From Heracleum sosnowskyi (taxonomy: Eukaryota; Streptophyta; Magnoliopsida; Apiales; Apiaceae), in the NCBI GenBank assembly GCA_030848705.1, contig CM061240.1, positions 130,126,998 to 130,190,997 of the forward strand: a DNA stretch of 64,000 bases, read 5' to 3'. Positions 55,193 through 64,000 of the stretch are shown here, piece by piece. A model generated the notes under the pieces. The model saw only the letters and a list, made by a program, of their open reading frames with translations, searched no databases and was not told where the DNA came from. The translations under genes and the position numbers were made by a program. Positions within the stretch are counted from its first letter, which is position 1, and each line of letters begins with the position of its first letter.

Positions 55193-57664
55193 ATGGTGAA
55201 GAAGGATGCAGGTGTGAAGATACCAGTTCTAGATAAGGATAATTACTTTCACTGGAAAGTAAAGATGCATCTGCATCTCATGTCTATGGATGAGAGATAT
55301 GTAGATTGCATTGAGAAAGGTCCACACATTCCCATGAAGTTTGCATCTAGAGTTGGACTGCCAGATGATGCTCCTGATGTAGAAATTCCAAAACCTGTCT
55401 CAGAATGGACTATTGAAGATGTTGCAGAAGTCCATAAAGATAAAAGAACCATGAACATTCTGTTTAATGGTTTGGAGCAAGAGATGTTTGACAATGTCAT
55501 AAACTGTACAACCTCTAAAGAAGTATGGGACACTATTAGAACACTCTGTGAAGGAACTGAGCAAGTTAGGGAGAACAAAATGCAACTCCTCATACAACAA
55601 TATGAACATTTTCATTTTAAAGCTGGTGAAACCCTAAATGACACGTTTAGTAGGTTTTAAAAGCTTTTGAATGGATTAAAGTTGTATGGGAGGATCTATC
55701 AAACCAAGGACTCAAACCTTAAATTTCTTAGAGCTCTTCCAAAAGAATGGAAGCCTATGACTGTTTCTCTCAGAAACACTCAAGAGTACAAAGACTACAC
55801 TCTTGAAAGGCTTTATGGAACTTTAAAGACATATGAGTTGGAAATGGAGCAAGATGAAGAAGTTGAAAAGGTACAGAAGAAAGGTGGATCTATTGCATTG
55901 ATTGCATCTGTGAACCAACTGGAAGATGACAATGAAGAAGCTGCAAAAGCCACAACTAGTCGAGCTAGTTGTAGAAGTGATGTTAGCAAGGGTAAAGGCA
56001 AGATGACAGAAGAAGAAGAACCAGAACCAGCCAACTTGGATGACTTAGATGAGATTGATGAACACATTGCTTTTCTGTCAAGAAAATTCTCTAAGTTCAA
56101 ATTCAAGAGAGACTCTGAAGCAAGGCCACCAAGGAAAGACTTTCAACCAAGCAAAAATAATTGGATTGAAAAGTCTAAATCCAAATGTTTCAATTGTGGA
56201 ATGCTTGGTCACTTTGTTGGGGACTGCAAAAAGCCCAGGGTTGAGAAGGGCAACAGGAAATTTGAGCCTGTTGATTACAAAAAGAAATACTTTGAACTTC
56301 TCAAACAGAAGGAGAAAGCTTTCATGTCTCAGGAGTATGATTGGGCTGGTAATGGTGAAGATTCTGATGATGATGTTGAGTATGTCAACTTGGCTCTTAT
56401 GGCTAACAATCATGAGCAGGAAGCAAGTTCCTCAAGCAACCAGGTAACAATTACTAATCTTTCTGAGCTTTCTAAAGAGGAATGCGATAGTGCAGTAAAT
56501 GAAATGTCTACTGTACTATATAATTTGCGTGTTACTCTTAAATCACTTACCAAAGAGAATTCAAGAATAAAAGAGACTAATTTGCTCTTAAGTGATAGAA
56601 ATGCCATGTTAGAAGCACAACTCATTGAATTTGAGAAAATGAGGTGTGTTAGTAGGGATGCTAAGAAGGAACTTGAGAAAGTATTAGAAAGGGAAGAAAT
56701 TCTTAAAACACAACTTGAAATAGAACAAAGTGTGATTGCAAAATGGAAAGATTCCAGGAATGTTGCTACCAACATCATTAATGTTCAAGGTATGGAATCT
56801 TTCTGTGAGCAATCATGGAAAAAGAACAAAGAGAAGCTAGGGTATGTTGGTGAAACCTTAGAATCAGAAACAGAGTCAACAAACAACAATGATCATTTGT
56901 TGAAGGTTGATACGTCAACGGAATGCAAGGTTTCGTTGACAGATGAACCATCAACAGATCAGGGTGTTTCGTTGACAGGGAAAAAGAAAGTAGAACTCAC
57001 TAGACTTAATAACAAGTATGGTCCTGTCACCAAGAACTTTGTTCAAGGTGAGTCTAGTAAATCAAAGAAAGTTGAGAAGCCTGTTGAAAGAGCAACTGTA
57101 GGTCACTTGTCTAACAAGCAATTGGGAGACAAGTTAGAGAAAGTTCAAGTTGAGGTTAAGGGCAACAAAAAGAATAACAGGAATGGCAAAGTAGGGATTA
57201 ACAAACACAACAATTACACACATGATAAATATGCTCCTAGAAAAACATGTGTCAATTGTGGAAGTGTTAGTCATTTATCTGCTAACTGCAAATCTGTTAA
57301 GAAGACCACTAATGTGAAAATGCCTAAGCCTGTAATGAATGTTTCCATGCCTACAATGCCTGTTATGCCTAATCTGTTTGCTCCATATGCACAATTTCAG
57401 AATCCATATGCTAGCATGCCATTTGTGCCTAATCCATACATGAATATGTTTAATGTGCCTCAAATGCCATGGAATGTGAATAACATGTTTGTTCCTCCAA
57501 CTATGCATGCTGTGAATGAAAATGTGAGCAACCCTCAGAAATCAACACCAAAGATAAAGGTTGATTTAAATCAATCTGAGCCTAAGGTGAAAAATGATAT
57601 AAAAGGAAAATCAAAGGCTAACAAAACAGGACCCAAGGAAACTTGGGTACCAAAATCAACTTGA
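55193..57664 (+). pseudogene. gag: Gag of SIRE element 2, one in-frame TAA
   Basis: ATG at 55193 (MVKKDAGVKIPVLDKD). TAA at 55658-55660 is followed by the same frame to TGA at 57662, about 823 codons. Gag/UBN2-type domain at residues 1-225 (YFHWKVKMHLHLMS, EVWDTIRTLCEGTE), knuckle CFNCGMLGHFVGDC (about 331), acidic DSDDDVEYVNLA, coiled-coil-like region 430-530, a stretch with two VSLT from the TTTCGTTGAC oligomer (about 580-595), second knuckle CVNCGSVSHLSANC (about 685), then a Met/Pro-rich segment. The stop replaces a Gln codon (C to T). It lacks the third knuckle of element 1. Confidence 0.9.
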
Positions 57665-57684
57665 TTTGGTTTTATTGTGTGCAG
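57647..57684 (+). other. 38-nt intron-like segment between gag and pol of element 2
   Basis: Begins GTACCAAAATC after codon TGG, ends TTATTGTGTGCAG. The pol frame follows in phase 0. Counterpart of 18263-18302. Here the pol frame also overlaps gag, so a -1 shift is an alternative. Confidence 0.4.
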
Positions 57685-60600
57685 GGAGACAAAAGGAATC
57701 TTTGGTACTTGGATAGTGGTTGTTCAAGACACATGACTGGTGATTCTACCCTGCTCACAGAGTTTCAGGAAAGAGCTGGCCCTTGTATTGCTTTTGGAGA
57801 TGACAGCAAAGGCTACACTAAGGGATATGGCTTGATTTCAAAAGAGAATGTCATCATTGATGAGGTTGCATTGGTGGATGGTCTTAAACACAATTTGCTT
57901 AGTATCAGCCAACTTTGTGACAAAGGATTTTTAGTTACTTTTTCAAAAGAAGCCTGTGTTGTTTCTAAAGGAGGAAACAACAATGTGGTAATGACTGGAT
58001 TCAGAAGAGGGAATGTGTACATTGCTGACTTTAATAGCACAAGTCCAGACACCATCACTTGTCTTTTCAGCAAGGCAAGCAAGGATGAAAGTTGGCTATG
58101 GCACAAGAAATTGTCTCATTTGAATTTCAAGGTTATGAATGATTTGGTGAGGAAAGATCTTGCTAGAGGAATTCCACAGGTGGAATTCTCCAAGGATGGT
58201 TTGTGTGATGCCTGTCAAAAAGGGAAACAAAAGAGGGCATCATTCAAAAGCAAGACAGAGTCATCAATTGTCCACTAGCTTGAGTTGCTTCATATGGATC
58301 TGTTTGGCCCTGTAAATGTCATGTCCATTTCAAAGAAGAAATACTGTCTTGTGATTGTTGATGATTTTTCTAGATTTACATGGACCTTCTTTTTGCACTC
58401 CAAAGATGAGGCAAGTGAAATCATTATCAATCACATCAAGATGGTAAACAATCATCCTGATTTCAAAGTAAGAAGGATTAGGAGTGACAATGGGACAGAA
58501 TTCAAGAATTCAAGCATGAAGGTGTTCTGTGAAGAAAATGGTATTTTGCATGAGTTTTCAGCAGCAAGGACACCACAGCAAAATGGTGTAGTTGAAAGGA
58601 AAAACAGAACACTTATTGAAGCTGCAAGGACAATGCTAGATGAATCAAAGTTACCAACTTATTTTTGGGCTGAGGCAGTTAACACGGCTTGCTTCACTCA
58701 AAATATTTCTTTGATTAATCAGGCAAAGGGAATGACCCTTTATCAACTACTCAAAAGAAAGAAGCCACTATTGGATTTTCTTCATGTCTTTGGATGCAAG
58801 TGCTTTGTTCTGAGAAATCAAGCTGAGCATTTGGGGAAATTTGAAGCAAAGGCAGATGAAGCAATATTTGTGGGATATGCAGCAGGGAAAGCTTACAGAG
58901 TCTATAATCTCAGAACCAACATTGTTATGGAATCTGTACATGTTGTTTTTGATGACCTCAAAATTCAAGGTCTCTGTGATGAAGGTTTCCATGAAAGTCT
59001 TTCTTTTGAGAATGAGGAAGGAGATCAAGTGAATCATGTCAAGGCTATTGAGAAACAGCCTAAAGTTGTTGTGTCTAGCACAGATGAAAGCAGCAGTGAA
59101 GATGAAATTGCTGCATTAAGATTGAAAAGAATAGCTGCTAGCAGACCAAATGGTCATTTCGTTGACAATCATGATGAAGGATTCGTTGACAGTCAGAATG
59201 AGCGTTTCGTTGACAGTCAAAATGGTCATACCGTTGACAGTCACAGAAATGCCTCTAGGAATGATCATTTAGGGACAACAAACTCAGGGGGAGTTTCTCA
59301 AGGACAAATATCCAATCAAGGCAACCATGATCATGAAGCTACTTCTTCAAGAGCAAATCTACCTCCCTCAAGGAAATGGACTAAAGATCATCCCTTTGAA
59401 CTTATTATAGGTGATGTTTCTTCAAAAGTCCAAACTAGAAGAGCAACTCAAGAGGAATGTATATATAGTAGCTTTCTGTCTCAAGATGAGACAAAGAAAG
59501 TTGAGGATGCACTTCTAGATCTAGATTGGGTTTTAGCTATGCAAGAGGAGCTAAACCAATTTGAGAGAAACAATGTTTGGAAGCTGGTGCCCAAGCCTAA
59601 GGACATGAGTGTCATAGGCACAAAATGGGTGTTCAGAAACAAGATGGATGAAAATGGCATAGTCACAAGGAACAAAGCTAGATTGGTTGCAAAAGGCTAT
59701 TCACAGGAAGAGGGAATTGATTTTGATGAAACCTTTGCTCCTGTTGCAAGACTAGAAGCAATAAGGATTTTCCTAGCCTATGCAGCCCATGCCAATTTCA
59801 AAGTCTTTCAAATGGATGTGAAGAGTGCTTTTCTGAATGGGGAATTGGAAGAGGAGGTGTATGTAAGTCAACCTCCTGGTTTTGAAGATGATGATTTTCC
59901 AGAGTATGTATACTTTCTCCTCAAAGCACTCTATGGTTTGAAACAAGCACCTAGAGCCTGGTATGACACACTTTCACAGTTCCTCCTTGAGAATCACTTC
60001 ACTAAGAGGTACTGTAGATAAAACTCTTTTTCACAGGGTTGTGAATGGCTCTACTATTCTTGTTCAAATTTATGTAGATGACATAATTTTTGGGTCTACA
60101 GATGAAAAACTTTGTCAAAAGTTTGCCAAGCTTATGCAAAGTAAATATGAAATGAGCATGATGGGAGAATTAACTTACTTCCTTGGTCTCCAAGTGAAGC
60201 AAGTTAATGAAGGCATTTTCATTAGTCAAACAAAATATATTCATGATTTGTTAAAGAAATTTAACTTAATGGAATGCTCTCCTGCCAAAACTCCCATGCC
60301 TACTGCCACCAAACTTGAATTGAATACTAAGGAAAAATCCGTGGACATTTCAAGTTACAGAGGCATGGTAGGCTCACTTTTATATTTAACAGCTAGTAGA
60401 CCTGATATTATGTTTGCTACATGTCTATTTGCTAGATTTCAAGCTGATCCTAGGGAATCCCATTTAGTTGCTATTAAAAGAATATTCAGATATCTCAAAG
60501 GAACACCAAACCTTGGCATTTGGTATCCTAGAGAATCTGGCTTTGAACTAATTGGTTATTCAGATGCAGATTATGCAGGATGTAAAATTGACAGGAAAAG

Positions 60601-61015
60601 CACAACTGGCACCTGTCAATTCCTAGGAAACAAGCTTGTGTCATGGTTCAGCAAGAAACAAAACTCAGTTTCTACCTCCACAGCTGAGGCTGAGTACATT
60701 GCAGCTGGAAGTTGTTGTGCACAGATTTTATGGATGAAAAATCAACTACTTGATTATGGATTAAGAGTTGAGAAAATTCCTATCTTCTGTGACAACACTA
60801 GTGCCATTGCCATTACTGAGAATCCAGTGCAGCACTCAAGGACCAAGCACATTGACATCAAGTACCATTTCATTAGAGAACATGTTATGAATGGTACTGT
60901 AGAGTTACATTTTGTTCCAAGTGAACAACAACTTGCAGATATCTTTACCAAGCCACTTGATGAATCAACATTCTCAAGATTAGTAAGTGAGCTAGGTATG
61001 CTAAATTTCTCTTAA
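57685..61015 (+). pseudogene. pol: Pol of SIRE element 2: one TAG and one frameshift
   Basis: Protease WYLDSGCSRHMTG opens the frame. Pre-integrase WHKKLSHLN to CDACQKGKQ. TAG at 58276-58278 (Gln codon changed). Integrase core HMDLFGPV, IRSDNGTEF, QQNGVVERKNR. Hinge with repeated FVDSQN from the GTTGACAGT oligomer (59155-59245). RT WVFRNKMDENG to QMDVKSAFLNG. An extra base near 60002-60004 (TTCACTAAGAGG) shifts the frame by +1, ending at 60021; the other frame continues VQIYVDDIIFGS, GYSDADYAGC, STAEAEYIAAGS to TAA 61013. All catalytic motifs remain recognisable, so decay is recent but complete. Confidence 0.92.
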
Positions 61016-61554
61016 TTATTTTTGAGATTTTTTGCAAGTTACTATGCAGCCAGAAATTTGCTATGTTTTTCTGTGAATTAATTTTCTAAGAAAAATGTAA
61101 AATTTTGTCTAAGTCAAAATTACTATGTCAACGAAACGCACCATTTCGTTGACAGTATTAGCACTTTTCTGGGTGTTTCGTTGACAGCACTTTTTATGTC
61201 AACGAAACGCAGCTTTATCAACGAAATAGACGGGACCTTAAACGCCCAATTCTGATTCGTTGATATAGCGCAGTTAATCTGAACCGTTGAAATTTGACAC
61301 GTCTTTTACCACGATCTATACATACACCCCTGTAAGTATAAATCATGGTAATACTTTAAAAGTAACGGTTATATTTTTAAGCCAATCCAGTAATTTACAT
61401 TTATTATTGGACTTAATTTTTGAGAATTTTTGGGGGAGTATTTAAGAAATTTTATTTTCTTTAATTCTTTTCTACCTGCTCTCAAAAATTCCAAAGGCTT
61501 TCTTACTCTTTCTCTCTCAAAGCAAATCACAGTTCAAGCTTTCTTTACTCAACA
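61016..61554 (+). other. pol-env spacer of SIRE element 2
   Basis: 540 bp, shorter than in element 1, with six copies of TTTCGTTGAC/GTCAACGAAA-type oligomers (61127-61265), including an inverted pair GTCAACGAAACGCACC and TTTCGTTGAC, and an internal purine tract TTTTTGGGGGAG near 61427. Confidence 0.75.
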
Positions 61555-64000
61555 ATGGCACCCATCGTGAAACTCATGTCTGCTGGAGGGTTCATTTACG
61601 AAAAGAAAAACTCCATCCCTTTTGTTGTCAAGGAAAGCCCGAACATCATCTTTTTCAAAATGATGGATTTCATGAAGAATTGCAAGATGAGCTACGCAAT
61701 GTTTCACTCTACACCACTCTACAATGAGATAATCGAGGAGATTTGGACCTCATGTGAGTACAGTGGGACAAATTGCACTTTGCAATTCACCATTCAAGGT
61801 AATGAGTACATAGTCAATTCTGATGTGTTGCAAGCATGCTTACACCTTCCTGAAAATAATTGCTCTGCTTTGCCCACATATACTGAAATGATTAACATGC
61901 TAAATTCCATAAACTACTCTTTGCCTACTGATAATCTGGGTAAAATAATTAGGAGAGATTTGGTTAGGGAATACAGTTATTTAGCTGATGCATTCATCAA
62001 GGTCTTTTCTGGTAAAATTAGTAATTTTGATGCATTAACTAATTCCATGTTAATTCTATTTACCATGCTCCTAACTGATAGATATTACAACTTTAGCACC
62101 CAACTTATGTATGAAATTGGTGCTAAGTTGGGTGATAAGGCAAATAGGAAGAAAAATATCTATTATGCTATATTTCTGATGATGTTGGCTAATCATGTTA
62201 GTCCAGCACCATTGGTTATCTCTAACCCTGTTTCTAGGTTTGATTGCTTTGTGCAAGAAAAGAGAGTATTGACAGACATACTGAGGCTGAACCACAATGG
62301 TGATGTTCCAGTGGTGTATCTGCCAATAATTGAGGTAACTACTGCTATCCCTGCTAGTATAGCGGTTACTTCTACTGTTTTACCCAACCCTGTTGCTATG
62401 GAGTCTGTAGTTGTGACCCAACAGGCTCCTGCCCCAGCAACAAAACCAAAATCAAAGAAATCCTCCAAGCCAACCTCAGGTGCTTCCCAAAAGGCACCTG
62501 TTGTAAAATCCTCTACACAACCTAAGGGGAGTGGTGCAGGTGTTGTGAGAGGTGAGGGAAGGGGTGAACATAAAAGAAACCCTAAGGATAAGGAAGGAGT
62601 GATGAGTGTGATCCAGCCAAGCCCCATTGTGTTTTCCCAACAAGGCACAGTGAGTAATATGGAAATTAGCTCAAGTCTAATTGTATCCTCCCAAAAGGAT
62701 GCAGTTATTGAAACAAGCTCTCCTCCAAGAGCACACTCCAAAAGGGTAAGGGACACTTCAAGCCCACAGTCTACTTTTTCCCAATACCAAAGGAGAGTGA
62801 GGCAAAAATCCCAGGTTTCACAGGGTGCACACACACTGGAAGCAACACTTCCAGTTTCTCAAATTCAGTTTGATGTAACCCCTATCATTACTCTGGGGTT
62901 ACAGTCCCATTCTCTAAATATAAATCTTGAACCAACTCCTTAAAATTCACCAAGTCAATCATTAGATGTGGATATGATCCATTCATCTATCCCTGATTCT
63001 CCAACTCTTTTCTTGGAGAAGCCCCACTCTGACATTGGTGGTCATCACTTGTTAAGTGATTTGTTGGGCCACCAATCATCCTTTTCTGAAATTACAAGAG
63101 GATCTGTGGAACAATCTCTAAAATCAATCACCACAGATTCTACTGTAATTTCACATTCTCAAAGTGCTTTCTTGACTTCATCAACGAAACAGTCTCTTTC
63201 GTTGACAAGTGTTTCTCCATCAACGGTATCTATACCGTTGACAGTTCCAACTACCATACCGTTGATAGTTCATTCTGCACCTCTTATTGAAAATCAAGTT
63301 GTTTCCACAACTAATACAGATGATCTAGTGGTAGTTGAAACACTTCTAGGAATGCGAGGGAGTGAAACTGAGAGGCTGGCTTGCAGCCAGGCAAAAGGAG
63401 AGGTTGAGAGTGAAAGGCTGACTATTTCTTCCAGTCAGGCAAAAGGAGAGGCTGAGGGTTCCACCTTAGTAGGTGAAGGTGAGGGTGTGAGAGGTGTGAG
63501 CCATGGGGATCCCATGATGCAAGAAAATAGAGGAGAGAGAGAATGGACTACAGGAGCAGCAAGGGAGGAATCAGCCATTGCAAATGAGTTAATGGAGGTT
63601 CATGAGGGAGAAAGGGAACTTACTTTCCAAGAGCATTATCAACAAACTCTGGATAGTATTTCCCTGGATCCTGAAACCTTTACTCATCCTGTGCCAGCCT
63701 ATCAAATTATGGCTCAGCAGGGCAATGTGGAGGCAGAAAGGTCTTTCAACCTAATCCACACAACTGCATCTATGCAAAGGGCAAAGGATGCAATGACCAA
63801 TCTGTCTCCAGGAGCTGCAGCAAGTGATGAGTTTGATTTCTCTGATAATGACAGTTTTGGTGAGAATCTACAGGTGGCCATCACTTCACAGACTGGGACT
63901 TCTGTGGTGCCCCCTACACCAAACTAGATTTCTCAGGATATGCAAGCAAGAATCACCCTGGATGCTGCAATCACAAGGCAGTACAATGAGGCCTATCTGG
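61555..64000 (+). pseudogene. env-like protein of SIRE element 2, two in-frame stops, continues right
   Basis: ATG at 61555 (MAPIVKLMSAGGF). The frame is open to TAA 62941-62943, resumes to TAG 63925-63927 and stays open to the window edge. Residues 1-230 share the N-terminal domain of element 1's protein (VREYSYLADAFIKVFSGK, SNFDALTN, LLTDRYYNF). A Ser/Pro/Lys-rich middle follows (KSKKSSKPTSG), then Ser/Thr-rich sequence with SLT/PLT repeats from the oligomer (63180-63262), then a Glu/Gly-rich region. Both stops fit Gln codons changed by C to T. No transmembrane helix or signal peptide seen. Confidence 0.82.

Larger units (their letters stand above)
54078..64000 (+). mobile_element. Ty1/copia SIRE/Maximus element 2 (5' part to env-like gene; continues right)
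   Basis: It is inserted after ACTTG (54073-54077) in the gypsy RT. 5' LTR 1052 bp, initiator tRNA-Met primer site, gag, pol, spacer and env-like gene. Breaks: TAA in gag (55658), TAG in integrase (58276), a +1 shift in RT (about 60004), TAA (62941) and TAG (63925) in env-like. More decayed than element 1. The oligomer TTTCGTTGAC and its reverse complement occur about 30 times. 3' LTR outside the window. Confidence 0.94.

Noticed and set aside
1..64000. tRNA, rRNA or other structured RNA genes
   Set aside because: None recognised; tRNA-like matches are only the primer-binding sites of retrotransposons.

Overview
The window is a repeat-dominated piece of a plant nuclear genome, almost certainly a dicot. 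The evidence is nested LTR retrotransposons of plant-specific lineages (Ty3/gypsy Tat with a second RNase H, Ty1/copia SIRE/Maximus with env-like genes), Stowaway and hAT MITEs, Helitron 3' ends, AT-rich spacers and short-intron genes of a cystatin-related family. I cannot name the species. Most of the sequence (about 45 of 64 kb) is mobile DNA.

Layout, left to right. 1-6019: 3' half of a Tat-lineage gypsy element (RNase H, additional RNase H, integrase; then an antisense three-exon gene, a ~100-bp tandem array, polypurine tract and 3' LTR). 6020-9764: host spacer with a Helitron, a Stowaway MITE, a hAT MITE and a CACTA-like end. 9770-12109: non-autonomous LTR element (TSD CTGCC). 12110-13800: host segment with a cystatin-related gene, duplicated at 46.3-47.8 kb. 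13.8-15.4 kb: Helitron and AT-rich repeats, into which SIRE element 1 (15426-27231, TSD TTCTA) is inserted. 27.2-33.7 kb: AT-rich repeats and Helitrons, no genes. 33750-40572: complete minus-strand copia element (TSD GGTGG), broken by one stop. 40.6-49.7 kb: host island with a tandem family of cystatin-related gene copies (one with a complete gene model at 48606-49247) and fragments of other genes (a methylthioribose-kinase-like last exon, a ZCCHC8-like zinc knuckle). 49736-54077: 5' half of a second copy of the Tat gypsy family, with its gag disrupted by a captured foreign segment. 54078-64000: SIRE element 2, nested in that gypsy copy and running off the window.

The most interesting observations are these. 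(a) In SIRE element 2 a short oligomer (TTTCGTTGAC and its reverse complement) is scattered through LTR, gag, pol, spacer and env-like gene. It is read in different reading frames in different genes, so it looks like a nucleotide-level signal. SIRE element 1 has its own scattered oligomer (AAACTCTG). (b) Both SIRE elements separate gag from pol by a 38-40 nt segment starting GT and ending TGCAG; removing it would join the two frames in both elements even though their frame offsets differ. (c) The two gypsy halves lie inside-out: the 3' LTR at 6 kb and the 5' LTR at 49.7 kb carry the same TSD and complementary halves of one host repeat. That implies a tandem duplication of about 44 kb or an assembly join. 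(d) A 584-bp segment resembling the 3' end of an env-like gene is embedded in the gypsy gag between two copies of a 406-bp gag segment.

Transposon genes act only for their own elements (capsid, protease, integrase, reverse transcriptase). All the large elements here carry at least one break. The only apparently intact host gene is the 158-residue cystatin-related protein.
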